Source: Halothiobacillus sp. (GTDB lineage Bacteria; Pseudomonadota; Gammaproteobacteria; Halothiobacillales; Halothiobacillaceae). Taken from it: DNA of 64,000 bases. Of this stretch, positions 18,721 through 28,421 are shown one piece after another. The stretch spans positions 39,716-103,715 of the forward strand of contig JAABTF010000001.1 of NCBI GenBank assembly GCA_011389965.1, read 5' to 3'. The position numbers and the translations under genes were made by a program. The notes beneath the pieces were generated by a model that saw only the letters and a program-made list of their open reading frames with translations, was not told where the DNA came from and did no database searches. Each line of letters starts with the position of its first letter. Positions within the stretch are counted from its first letter, which is position 1.

Positions 18721-21600
18721 GTGAAAGCCATCGAACTCCTGGCCCTCGTCGTCTTGCTGCCTTTCCTGGCTGCGCCATTGGCCGCCTGGAGTGCCCGCTA
18801 CAATCGTTTCGCCGCTGCTTGGGTAGCAGGCGGGGCCACCCTACTGGCGCTCGCCCTGTTCGCGTGGATCTCGTTCGTCCAGGGCGCGGCCATGCCGGTG
18901 GCCACGCATCACGCCTGGATCGAGTCGATCGGCCTGTCCTTCGGTTTCCGCCTCGACGGACTGTCGCTGCTGTTCACCGGCCTGATCCTGGTCATCGGCC
19001 TGCTGATCGTCATCTACGCCCGCTACTACCTGTCGCCCAGCGACTCCATGGGGCGCTTCTTCGCCTACATGATGATGTTCATGGGCGCGATGCTGGGTGT
19101 GGTGCTCTCCGAGAACATGATCAACCTGGTCATCTTCTGGGAACTGACCTCGCTGGCCTCCTTCCTCCTGATCAGCTACTGGCAGCATCGCAAGGAGGCC
19201 CGCTACGGCGCGCGCCTGGCACTGGCGATCACCGGTGCCGGCGGGCTGGCTCTGCTCGGCGGCGTGCTGATCCTTGGCCACATCGTCGGTTCCTTCGAAC
19301 TCACCGACGTGCTGGCATCCGGCGAGTTGATCAAGAACCACGAGCTCTATGCCCCGGCGCTGATCCTGATCCTGCTGGGCGTGTTCACGAAATCGGCGCA
19401 GTTCCCGTTCCACTTCTGGTTGCCCAACGCCATGGCCGCGCCCACGCCGGTCTCGGCCTACCTGCACTCGGCGACCATGGTGAAGGCCGGCATCTTCCTG
19501 CTGGCGCGCTTCTTCCCGGCCCTGGCAGGCACCGAGATGTGGGTGATTATCGTCTCCACCGCCGGGCTGATCACCTTCCTGCTGGGCGCCTACACCGCCC
19601 TGTTCCGGCATGACTTGAAGGGGCTTTTGGCCTACTCGACCATCAGTCATCTTGGCCTGATCACGCTGCTATTCGGCTTTGGCACGCCGCTGGCTGCCGT
19701 GGCGGGCATCTTCCACATCATCAACCACGCCACCTTCAAGGCGAGCCTCTTTATGGTCGCCGGCATCGTCGACCACGAGACCGGCACCCGCGACATGCGA
19801 CGCTTGGGCGGGCTGATCAAGTACATGCCGCATACCGCCGCGCTGGGCATGATCGCGGCGATGGCGATGGCCGGCGTGCCGCTGTTCAACGGCTTTCTCT
19901 CCAAGGAGATGTTCTTCACCGAGTCGGTGCGCGTTGCCGGCAGCCTGGGCCCCGTGTGGCTGCTGCCGATCCTGGTCTCGCTGGGCGGCCTGCTCTCGGT
20001 GGCCTACTCGTTGCGCTTCGTCCATGACACCTTCTTCGGCAAGCCGGACGGCGACCTGCCCAAAAAACCCCACGAGCCGCCCGGCATGATGAAGCGCCCG
20101 GTCGACCTGCTGGTGGTGCTGTGCCTGGCGGTGGGCATTCTCCCGGCACTGGTGGTGGGTCCGCTGCTGCACGTGGCCGTCACCGGCGTGCTGCAGGACG
20201 CTCCCCCCTATTACAGTCTGTCGCTGTGGCACGGTTTCAACCTGCCACTGTTGATGAGCGCCATCGCCCTGATCGGCGGCCTGCTGGTCTACCTCTATCG
20301 GGCGCCGATCTTCCACTGGCATGCGCGCTCTCTGGCGCACCTGGACGCGCGAACGGTCTATAACCGGCTGATGGAATTGCTGATGCGCACCGGCGCCGGC
20401 GTGACCGCCATGGTGGACAACGGCCGATTGGGGCGCATCGTGATCATGACCCTGGTTTTCTCGCTGCTCGCCGGGCTGGTCGGTTATTTCCATGCCGCCG
20501 GCCTGCCCGGGGTGCAGGCGGCGATGGACCGCGGGGGCGTGCAGGATAGCGGCGACTGGGTCACCTGGCTGGGCATCCTGCTGATCATCATCGCCACATT
20601 GGTCACCGCGGTGGGCCATCGCCAGCGCCTGTTCGCCCTGATCGCCATGAGCGTGGTGGGGCTGGGCGTAGCCATGATCTTCGCCCGCTTCTCCGCGCCG
20701 GACCTCGCCATGACGCAGTTGTCGGTGGAGGTGGTCACCATGATCCTGTTGCTGCTGGCCCTGTTCTACCTGCCGCAACAGAGCCGCAAGCTCTCCTCGC
20801 CCAGCCGTCGCTGGCGTGATGCGGGCATCGCCACATTGATCGGCGGCGGCATCGCCACGTTGACCTACGCCATCATCAGCCGGCCGTTCGAGTCGATCTC
20901 GGGCTACTTCCTGGATCATGCGGTGCCGGGCGGCGGCGGACACAACGTGGTCAACGTGATCCTGGTCGACTTCCGCGGCTACGACACCTTCGGCGAAATC
21001 ACGGTCCTGGCGCTGGCCGGACTCGGCATCTTTGCCATGCTGCACAACCTCTCGTTGCCCTCCTCGCGCCGCGATCCGTTCGGGCGGGCCTGGAGCGAGG
21101 ATCCGCACCCGCTGATGCTGCGAACTTTCGCCCAGATCATCCTGCCGCTGACCCTGATGTTCGGCATCTACGTGTTCCTGCGCGGGCACAACGAGCCGGG
21201 CGGTGGATTCATCGCCGGCCTGATCGTCGCCAGCGCGCTGGTGGCCCAGTACATGGCCCACGGCATCGAAAACACCGAGCAGAAGCTGCATCTGCCAATC
21301 CACGGCATCCTCGGCGCGGGGTTGCTGATCGCGCTGGGCACCGGCCTGGTCTCGATGGTCTTCGGCGTGCCGTTCCTCACCTCGGCATTCACGCACCTGG
21401 ACCTGCCCGTGATCGGCGACATCGAGATCGCCTCGGCGATCGCGTTCGACTTGGGCGTGTTCCTGGTGGTGGTCGGCGCGACCATGCTGATCCTGCTCAA
21501 CCTCGGCCGCCTGACCGACCACGCGGTCGAACATCCCGACTACGCATCCATCGAGGCAAGCCCCGCGAGCACCCGCAGCCGCGGGGGGAGAAACACATGA
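18721..21600 (+). CDS. mrpA: Mrp/Sha-type Na+/H+ antiporter, fused subunits A and B (GTG start)
   Basis: 959 aa; NuoL-like N-terminus (FWELTSLASFLLISYW, KSAQFPFHFWLPNAMAAPTPVSAYLHSATMVKAGIFLLAR) and MrpB-like C-terminus (YVFLRGHNEPGGGFIAGLI). Confidence 0.95.
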   Translation: MKAIELLALVVLLPFLAAPLAAWSARYNRFAAAWVAGGATLLALALFAWISFVQGAAMPVATHHAWIESIGLSFGFRLDGLSLLFTGLILVIGLLIVIYARYYLSPSDSMGRFFAYMMMFMGAMLGVVLSENMINLVIFWELTSLASFLLISYWQHRKEARYGARLALAITGAGGLALLGGVLILGHIVGSFELTDVLASGELIKNHELYAPALILILLGVFTKSAQFPFHFWLPNAMAAPTPVSAYLHSATMVKAGIFLLARFFPALAGTEMWVIIVSTAGLITFLLGAYTALFRHDLKGLLAYSTISHLGLITLLFGFGTPLAAVAGIFHIINHATFKASLFMVAGIVDHETGTRDMRRLGGLIKYMPHTAALGMIAAMAMAGVPLFNGFLSKEMFFTESVRVAGSLGPVWLLPILVSLGGLLSVAYSLRFVHDTFFGKPDGDLPKKPHEPPGMMKRPVDLLVVLCLAVGILPALVVGPLLHVAVTGVLQDAPPYYSLSLWHGFNLPLLMSAIALIGGLLVYLYRAPIFHWHARSLAHLDARTVYNRLMELLMRTGAGVTAMVDNGRLGRIVIMTLVFSLLAGLVGYFHAAGLPGVQAAMDRGGVQDSGDWVTWLGILLIIIATLVTAVGHRQRLFALIAMSVVGLGVAMIFARFSAPDLAMTQLSVEVVTMILLLLALFYLPQQSRKLSSPSRRWRDAGIATLIGGGIATLTYAIISRPFESISGYFLDHAVPGGGGHNVVNVILVDFRGYDTFGEITVLALAGLGIFAMLHNLSLPSSRRDPFGRAWSEDPHPLMLRTFAQIILPLTLMFGIYVFLRGHNEPGGGFIAGLIVASALVAQYMAHGIENTEQKLHLPIHGILGAGLLIALGTGLVSMVFGVPFLTSAFTHLDLPVIGDIEIASAIAFDLGVFLVVVGATMLILLNLGRLTDHAVEHPDYASIEASPASTRSRGGRNT

Positions 21601-21968
21601 CCAATCTGGCCATTTCCCTGTTGATCGGCGTGCTGACCGGCGCCGGGGTGTACCTGGTGCTGCGCGCCCAGACCTTCCCGGTCGTTCTGGGGCTGACCCT
21701 GATGTCCTACGGGGTGAACCTGTTCCTGTTCACCATGGGCCGGTTGCATACCGCCGCGCCGGCCGTGGTGGGCGCCACCGAACAGTCCGCCGATGCCCTG
21801 CCCCAGGCATTGGTGCTCACGGCAATCGTGATCGCCTTCGCCATGACCGCCTTCGTCATCGTGCTGGCCCTCAAGGCCCGCGCCGCGCTGGGCAATGACC
21901 ACGTCGACGGCACGCACATCGCGCAGGCCAACCGGGTGTTGAACCGTCACGAGGAGCCCCGCGCATGA
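21597..21968 (+). CDS. mrpC: Mrp antiporter subunit C (NuoK-like)
   Basis: VYLVLRAQTFPVVLGLTLMSYGVNLFLFTMG...DALPQALVLTAIVIAFAMTAFVIVLALKA; 4-bp overlaps with neighbours. Confidence 0.94.
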   Translation: MTNLAISLLIGVLTGAGVYLVLRAQTFPVVLGLTLMSYGVNLFLFTMGRLHTAAPAVVGATEQSADALPQALVLTAIVIAFAMTAFVIVLALKARAALGNDHVDGTHIAQANRVLNRHEEPRA

Positions 21969-23572
21969 CGGCCAACCTGATTTCCCTGCTGGTCCTCCTG
22001 CCGATCGCCCTGACGGCGATCCTGACCATGACCGGTCAGCGCGCCCCGACCCTGTCACGCGGGCTGAGCCTGGCCGGCGTGATCGTGCTCCTGGTCGTCA
22101 GTGTTGGCCTGCTGCTCGGGGGACATGGCGATACCCCGCGGGTGATCGAACTGGGCAGCTGGGCTGCACCGTTCGGCATCGTCTGGGTGTTCGATCGACT
22201 CTCCGGGCTGATGGTGGTGCTGACTTCGGTGGTCGCCCTGCTTTCGCTGGTCTATGCCATCCGTCGCGACGAGGATTCCGCCGGGCCGCACTTCCACGCC
22301 TTGTTCCAGGCGCAGTTGTTCGGCCTCAACGGCGCGTTCCTCACCGGGGACCTGTTCAACCTGTTCGTGTTCTTCGAGGTCCTGTTGCTGGCCTCGTACG
22401 GGTTGCTGCTGCACGGCAGTGGGCGCAAGCGCACCCGGGCAGGCTTCCATTATGTCGTGGTCAACCTGATCGGCTCGACGCTGTTCCTGTTCGCCGTCGG
22501 GGCACTCTACGGCACGGTCGGCAGCCTCAACCTCGCTGACATCACCCTCAAGCTTCCCGACGTGGCCCCGGATGCCGTGCCGATCGTCACCACGGCGATC
22601 TTCCTGCTGTTCACGGTATTCCTGATCAAGGGCGCGGCGTTTCCGCTGTATCTGTGGTTGCCCGGGGCCTATGGCTACGCCTCCATCCCGGTGGCCGCGC
22701 TGTTCGCCATCATGACCAAGGTGGGACTGTACTCGGTACTTCGGGTCGACTCGGTGATGCTCTCGGGCAATACCGTCGGTGGCCTGGTGGAGACCACCAC
22801 GCTGATCGCCCCCTGGCTGCTGTGGCTGGGACTGATCACCCTGCTGCTCGCGGCGCTGGGCGTGGTTGCCGCGCGCTTCGTCCGCCGCCAGGTGGCCTAC
22901 CTGATCATCGCCTCGGTGGGCACCATATTGATCGCGCTGGGCCTGGTGACCGGGCCGGAGCGCGAGATGGCACTGAGCGGCGCGCTGTTCTACTGGATCC
23001 ACACCACGGTGCTCAGCGCCGGGTTCTTCCTGCTCGCCGGCCTGATGATGCGCCACCGGTCGCAGGCAGGGGACGAGATCGAGGCGGCTCCTCCCATGCC
23101 GCACGCGATCCTGGTGGGCTCGCTTTTCTTCGCCTACGCGATCGCCATGGCCGGCCTGCCGCCGCTGACCGGTTTCTTCGGCAAGATCATCATTCTCTCG
23201 GCCGCCCTGGACCACCCGCTGCTGGCCCCCATCTTCGCGGTGGTCTTGATCAGCGGGTTGATCATGGTGATCGCCTTGGCACGCGCGGGCAGCCGATTGT
23301 TCTACCAATCTCAGGCGACGCCAGGACATCCTGCCGACCGGGCGGTGGATGGCAAGGGCCCCATGCCGGGCCTGGGCATGGCGATCTTGCCGCTGGCACT
23401 GGCCGCTCTGATGGTGGTGGGTGCCCAGCCGCTAAGCAGCTGGCTCGAACAGACGGCCGGTCAGATCGCCCAGCCCGCGGACTATATCGACGCGGTCATG
23501 CCTCACGGTGTGCTGCACCCGGAAACCGCCCCGGGGAAGTTCGGCCAGGACTATGACGGAGGCCACCACTAG
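21965..23572 (+). CDS. mrpD: Mrp antiporter subunit D (NuoN/M-like)
   Basis: GLNGAFLTGDLFNLFVFFEVLLLASYGLLLHG, IKGAAFPLYLWLPGAYGYASIPVAALFAIMTKVGLYSVLR. Confidence 0.95.
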   Translation: MTANLISLLVLLPIALTAILTMTGQRAPTLSRGLSLAGVIVLLVVSVGLLLGGHGDTPRVIELGSWAAPFGIVWVFDRLSGLMVVLTSVVALLSLVYAIRRDEDSAGPHFHALFQAQLFGLNGAFLTGDLFNLFVFFEVLLLASYGLLLHGSGRKRTRAGFHYVVVNLIGSTLFLFAVGALYGTVGSLNLADITLKLPDVAPDAVPIVTTAIFLLFTVFLIKGAAFPLYLWLPGAYGYASIPVAALFAIMTKVGLYSVLRVDSVMLSGNTVGGLVETTTLIAPWLLWLGLITLLLAALGVVAARFVRRQVAYLIIASVGTILIALGLVTGPEREMALSGALFYWIHTTVLSAGFFLLAGLMMRHRSQAGDEIEAAPPMPHAILVGSLFFAYAIAMAGLPPLTGFFGKIIILSAALDHPLLAPIFAVVLISGLIMVIALARAGSRLFYQSQATPGHPADRAVDGKGPMPGLGMAILPLALAALMVVGAQPLSSWLEQTAGQIAQPADYIDAVMPHGVLHPETAPGKFGQDYDGGHH

Positions 23573-24115
23573 ATGAGATTCAAGCGCATCTTGCCGCAAC
23601 CGTTCCTCAGCCTGGTGCTGCTGGCCAGTTGGCTGCTGATCAACAACAGCCTGGCCGCCGGCTCGATCCTGATGGGGGCGATCGTCGGACTGGTGGTCCC
23701 GTGGATCACGCACCGCTTCTGGGAGATCCGCGCCCGCGTGGCCGACCCATTGGCGCTGCTCGGCTATGCCGGTGTGGTCGTGGTCGACATCATCCGAGCC
23801 AACTTCGTGGTGGCACGCCAGGTTCTCGGCCCCAACCGGGCACTGCGCTCGCAGTTGTTCGAACTGGAGCTTGACCTGAGAGACAGTCTGCCGATCAGCA
23901 TCCTCGCGGCCACCATCACTTTGACCCCGGGGACGGTTTCCTGCCGCATCAGTCCGGATCAGAGCCGGATATGGGTTCATGCCCTGCACTCCGATGACAT
24001 CGCGGAGGAGATCACCGAGATCAAACAACGTTACGAGTCCCGCCTGCAGCGCATCTTCGGCCAGACCGCGGCATCCGGCGGGACCGATCAGCCCAATTCG
24101 AGGACCAAACCATGA
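23573..24115 (+). CDS. mrpE: Mrp antiporter subunit E
   Basis: Operon position; ATITLTPGTVSCRISPDQSRIWVHALH motif. Confidence 0.92.
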   Translation: MRFKRILPQPFLSLVLLASWLLINNSLAAGSILMGAIVGLVVPWITHRFWEIRARVADPLALLGYAGVVVVDIIRANFVVARQVLGPNRALRSQLFELELDLRDSLPISILAATITLTPGTVSCRISPDQSRIWVHALHSDDIAEEITEIKQRYESRLQRIFGQTAASGGTDQPNSRTKP

Positions 24116-24381
24116 TTCACGCCAGTCTCGGTATCGCACTGGTCCTGATCGTGCTCGCCATGGGTCTTTCGGCCTACCGCCTGTTCAAAGGCCCGGATCA
24201 GGTCGATCGGGTGCTCGCCCTGGACACGATGTCCATCAACGGCATCGCCCTGCTGGTGGCACTGGGTATCTGGTTCGAGACCTCGATCAATTTCGAGGCC
24301 GCCCTGCTCATCGCCGTACTGGGGTTCATCACCACCGTGGCGCTGAGCAAGTACCTGATCCGCGGCGACATCGTCGAATAG
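24112..24381 (+). CDS. mrpF: Mrp antiporter subunit F
   Basis: AYRLFKGPDQVDRVLALDTMSINGIALLVALGI...AVLGFITTVALSKYLIRGDIVE. Confidence 0.94.
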   Translation: MIHASLGIALVLIVLAMGLSAYRLFKGPDQVDRVLALDTMSINGIALLVALGIWFETSINFEAALLIAVLGFITTVALSKYLIRGDIVE

Positions 24382-24399
24382 ACCCACCGGAGGCCCGTC

Positions 24400-24723
24400 A
24401 TGCTTTTCGAACTGATCGTCAGCGCCCTAATACTGTTTGGTGCCGCCTTCGTGCTGCTGGGCTCGCTCGGCCTGGCCAAGCTACCCAATTTCTTCATGCG
24501 CCTGCACGGCCCGACCAAGGCCTCCACCCTGGGGGTGGGCAGTATCCTGCTCGCCTCGGCGGTGTACTTTTCCAGTCGCGGCAGCCTCTCGGTCCACGAG
24601 ATTCTGATCCTGGTATTCCTGTTTCTGACCGCGCCCATCAGCGCCCTGTTGATGGCACGTGCGGGCCTGCATCGCCAGTTGTCCGGCGAGAACCCGCGTT
24701 ACAAGGAAAAAGACGACGGTTGA
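24400..24723 (+). CDS. mrpG: Mrp antiporter subunit G
   Basis: LLGSLGLAKLPNFFMRLHGPTKASTLGVGSILLASAVYF, LFLTAPISALLMARAGLH. Confidence 0.94.
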   Translation: MLFELIVSALILFGAAFVLLGSLGLAKLPNFFMRLHGPTKASTLGVGSILLASAVYFSSRGSLSVHEILILVFLFLTAPISALLMARAGLHRQLSGENPRYKEKDDG

Positions 24724-24754
24724 TCGATGCACGGCACCGCTCGCGGATCAACCG
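24717..24754. terminator. hairpin between convergent mrpG and downstream minus-strand gene
   Basis: Perfect 9-bp inverted repeat cggttgatc (24717-24725)/gatcaaccg (24746-24754), 20-nt loop; no clear U-tract. Confidence 0.4.
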
Positions 24755-26931
24755 CAGATGGCATGCAGTCGCTTGACTGCCGCCATGAGTTCCGGGGTGA
24801 TCTCCCAGTGATCACGGCCGATGTAGAGCCGAACCCCGACGGCCTCACCATCTGATCGCCGCGCTGGACCGGTCAGTGTCGGCAGGACCATCACGCTTTG
24901 GCGCTCCGGCAGCACCATCACACTATGGCCCACGGCGTCGATCACGACCGGGCTGTCCTGCTCAGGGAATTCGCCCGTCGCTTCGGCGGCTGCATGACTG
25001 TGGACCCACCGGCCTTCGCCGCTTACCAGCACTCGGCCCAGCTCATCGGCCAGCGGACGCAAGAGCGCCCGGTGATGGCGAACATCCTCGGGCAGATGCG
25101 CCTCAAGGTAAGCGATCAACGCCTTCCGATCGCCCACCTCGTTCGGCCGGACGGTAATCGTCAGTACATGCAGGAAGGGGCTGCTCGGGGATTCGTGCAA
25201 TATCTCCCGCCGGGATTCCGGCCGGGCAGCGCAGAGCGCACTCATGTGGTCGATCGCTGCGATTAGCGACCGATAGTCGCTGGCACGAGCCGGCCGGAGC
25301 AGACCGACCATGCGGGATGCCCGACCCTCGCTATCCCGCAACACTCGCAGCTCGAGCCACATGGGCCCCGCGGCGGGCCGTCGAACCACCCGCCCCTCGA
25401 GGGAGATGCGATCGACCGCACCGCGGGCAAAATAGGCCGGCAACATCGTCTTCGGCTCCCCGGCCACCGGCGAAGCCGGATCGGTGGGTTGGAAAAGATC
25501 GAACAGCCCCTCTCCCACCAGGCGGTCGCGCGCTCCGCCCAACCACTCGGCCGCCTGCCGGTTGGCTGCCCTCACGGTCACCCCCCAGGGCTCGATTTCC
25601 AGCAGCCCCAGCGCCGGCATGTCGAGCCAGGCCTGGTGCCAGAAATCGCGCTCCATGGCCATGTCCCGGCTGCGCTTGCGGTAACGCCCGCGCAGGTATC
25701 GCCACAAGAACACCAAGGCGGCAAACATCCCCAGCGTCGAAACCATGGCCGTCAGGCTCAACCATTTCTCCAGTTGTTCGACCGGGGCGAGAATCTCACG
25801 CCGATCCTGCAGCACCAGTAACTGGGCGTCGAGACGCTCCAGATGGACGGTGGCGTAGACCCGGTCGATGCCTTCGATCTGTGTGCCCCCTTCACCCAGC
25901 CTCCGCTGGCCCTCCGCCGTGCTCTCGGCCGACAACCCCGACTGCAGCCGGGTGACGATGGGCGCGGGGGTGTCGGTCACGACACTGGATTGCTCCTGGG
26001 GGTCGATGGTGACCATTGGCCAGAAGGCGGAGGCGTCCATGGAGTCCGGCCGCTCGATCAGCAACGTGCTCAGCCCCTCGCCGGCACGCACGCGAAAGCC
26101 CTCTTCCGAGTCATCGAGCAACTGTTGGGTGCTCAGGCGCGACCAGAAAAGCAGGAACCAGGGGCCGCGACTGACTTCGGTCTGATCGGCGTACAGCGGT
26201 ACAATCCAGAACAGATCCACACCGCCACGTCCGCGTGTGAAGCGAGTCACGGTGGTCACCTTGGTGCTCACCGCTGCCTGGTCGAAACGGTCCATCTCGG
26301 GCGGCACCACGGTCGCCGACCCTACCTGCAGGCGAGGCGCACGATCCGGATCGAGCAAGGTGATGGCCTGGAATTGCGCAGCGATGCCACCCCGCCGGAG
26401 GGAGTCTGGAAAGCCGCTCTCCACGCCGGCATCGATCTCGCCGATCCAGTCAGCCAGCCAGTCACGGCGCTGGGACAGTGCCTCGATCTGTTGGTCGCGT
26501 TCCTCGACCCAGCTGCTGATCTCAATAGCCCGAATGGAGGCGAGATTGCTGACTTCACGCTGGGCCTTGTCCAGCAGGAGGGGGGCATACTGGCGGGCGG
26601 CGAATGCCACGATGAGGATCTGCGTTACGGCGATCACCACCACCGCGACGAACATGGCCGTCAGCCAGAAGCGAGCCGTCGCCGGCGAACCACGCTCGAA
26701 ATCCATGGCGGTCTGACGGCGTGAGCCCATCAGTCGGTCGACCAATACATACAGGATTGCACCGGTAACCAGCACGAAGATTTCGCCGAACACCAAGCCC
26801 GCCGTGGAAATCTCCCAGTGAGCCCCGCCCAGGCGGCCAAGCAGCCACTGGGTCGCCCAGATCCAAAGGGATGCCAGCAACAGGTAGGCGAGCGTGATCA
26901 CCAACGGCAGTCGCAGCATCCCTGCCTTCAT
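24748..26931 (-). CDS. membrane sensor protein with extracytoplasmic sensor region, PAS domain and possible degenerate GGDEF-like C-terminus
   Basis: 727 aa; N-terminal TM helices, periplasmic-like region (WVEERDQQIEALSQRRDWLADWI), PAS-like GLLEIEPWGVTVRAANRQAAEWLGGARDRLVGEGLFDLF; no kinase, GGDEF or EAL signature motif. Confidence 0.7.
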   Translation of the reverse strand: MKAGMLRLPLVITLAYLLLASLWIWATQWLLGRLGGAHWEISTAGLVFGEIFVLVTGAILYVLVDRLMGSRRQTAMDFERGSPATARFWLTAMFVAVVVIAVTQILIVAFAARQYAPLLLDKAQREVSNLASIRAIEISSWVEERDQQIEALSQRRDWLADWIGEIDAGVESGFPDSLRRGGIAAQFQAITLLDPDRAPRLQVGSATVVPPEMDRFDQAAVSTKVTTVTRFTRGRGGVDLFWIVPLYADQTEVSRGPWFLLFWSRLSTQQLLDDSEEGFRVRAGEGLSTLLIERPDSMDASAFWPMVTIDPQEQSSVVTDTPAPIVTRLQSGLSAESTAEGQRRLGEGGTQIEGIDRVYATVHLERLDAQLLVLQDRREILAPVEQLEKWLSLTAMVSTLGMFAALVFLWRYLRGRYRKRSRDMAMERDFWHQAWLDMPALGLLEIEPWGVTVRAANRQAAEWLGGARDRLVGEGLFDLFQPTDPASPVAGEPKTMLPAYFARGAVDRISLEGRVVRRPAAGPMWLELRVLRDSEGRASRMVGLLRPARASDYRSLIAAIDHMSALCAARPESRREILHESPSSPFLHVLTITVRPNEVGDRKALIAYLEAHLPEDVRHHRALLRPLADELGRVLVSGEGRWVHSHAAAEATGEFPEQDSPVVIDAVGHSVMVLPERQSVMVLPTLTGPARRSDGEAVGVRLYIGRDHWEITPELMAAVKRLHAICG

Positions 26932-26933
26932 TA

Positions 26934-28340
26934 TCAGGCGCCGATCCGGTCTTTGAAGGCATTGAGCCGTTGCGTGCTGCGAAACCGCCCCATCAGTTGC
27001 AGAATCACGCCGAACCCGGGCGAAGAGGTATGCCCCAGCAGCGCCAATCGCAGCACTGGTCCTACCTTGCCTAGCTTGAGCTCCAGATTCTTGGCAACGC
27101 CTTTGACGGCGGCCTCGAGCGTTTCGGCGCTTCCCCAGACCTGGTCGTCATCCAGAGCGACCTGCAAGGCGTCGATCACCATCGCCGCCGAGGCGTCCAG
27201 TTTCTGCATGGCTGTCGGATCGGGCTCCACCGCGTCGAGATAGAAGGGGCGGGCCTGCGCGGCCATCTCCACCAGCGTATGCACCCGGTCGACGTAGGCC
27301 GGCACGATATCCTTCGGCGCCGGACCATCGGTGTCCGGATCGATGCCCAAATGCCCCAGATGCCAGCGCAACTCGGCGGCGACATCGGCCACCGGCAATT
27401 CGCGCATGTAGTGCTGGTTGAGCCAGCGCAATTTGTCGGGATTGATGCTCGAGGCCGAATGATTGACGTCCACCAGGTCGAACAGGGAAACCATCTCGGC
27501 GCTCGAGAAGATTTCCTCGTCGCCGTGCGACCAACCCAGACGCACCAGGTAGTTGAGCAGGGCCTCCGGCAGGAAGCCGTCCTGGCGATACTGCACCACG
27601 CTGACGGCACCGTGGCGCTTGGAGAGCTTGGCCCCGTCCGGACCGTGAATCATGGGCAGGTGGGCGAACTGCGGCGGTTCGGCATCGAGGGCGCGGTAGA
27701 GATTGACCTGCCGCGGGGTGTTGTTGAGATGGTCGTCGCCGCGCACCACGTGAGTGATGGCCATGTCCATGTCATCGACCACCACGGTGAGGTTGTAGGT
27801 GGGCGAGCCGTCACCGCGAGCGATGATCAGGTCGTCGAGCTCATCGTTGCGGAAGGTCACCCGACCGCGGATGGCGTCATCGACCACCACCAGCCCGTCG
27901 AGGGGATTCTTGAAGCGGACCACCGGGTTGATGCCCTCGGGCGGTGTCCCAGTGAAGTCACGATACCGGCGATCGTAGCGGGGTTTCTCGCCACGGGCCA
28001 TCTGCCGCTCGCGCAACGCCTCCAGTTCCTCGCGGCTGGCATAACAATAGTAGGCCTTGCCCTCGGCCAACAGCTGGTCGATCACTTCCCGATAACGGGT
28101 CATGCGCTCGGTCTGATAGAACGGCCCCTCGTCGTAATCCAGGCCCAGCCACGTCATACCCTCGAGAATCGCATTGACCGACTCCGGTGTGGAGCGTTCG
28201 CGGTCGGTGTCCTCGATGCGCAGCACAAATTCGCCGCCGTGGCGGCGGGCATACAGGTAACTGAACAAGGCTGTGCGGGCGCCACCGATGTGCAGATAGC
28301 CGGTCGGGGACGGAGCGAAACGGGTGCGAACGGTCATCAA
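26934..28340 (-). CDS. gltX: glutamyl-tRNA synthetase
   Basis: RFAPSPTGYLHIGGARTALFSYLYARRHGGEFVLRIEDTDRERS, KLSKRHGAVSV. Confidence 0.98.
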   Translation of the reverse strand: MMTVRTRFAPSPTGYLHIGGARTALFSYLYARRHGGEFVLRIEDTDRERSTPESVNAILEGMTWLGLDYDEGPFYQTERMTRYREVIDQLLAEGKAYYCYASREELEALRERQMARGEKPRYDRRYRDFTGTPPEGINPVVRFKNPLDGLVVVDDAIRGRVTFRNDELDDLIIARGDGSPTYNLTVVVDDMDMAITHVVRGDDHLNNTPRQVNLYRALDAEPPQFAHLPMIHGPDGAKLSKRHGAVSVVQYRQDGFLPEALLNYLVRLGWSHGDEEIFSSAEMVSLFDLVDVNHSASSINPDKLRWLNQHYMRELPVADVAAELRWHLGHLGIDPDTDGPAPKDIVPAYVDRVHTLVEMAAQARPFYLDAVEPDPTAMQKLDASAAMVIDALQVALDDDQVWGSAETLEAAVKGVAKNLELKLGKVGPVLRLALLGHTSSPGFGVILQLMGRFRSTQRLNAFKDRIGA

Positions 28341-28421
28341 AACCTCTGCTGCAGGGGAACGTGGGCCGGATTGCCGCGCGGCAAGACGCCAACCGGCGCG
28401 ACAAAACCGCCATTATAGAGG

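Noticed and set aside
19669-21534. 621-aa minus-strand ORF
   Set aside because: Antisense shadow of mrpA with extreme Q/H/R/D composition; the plus-strand protein is clearly real.
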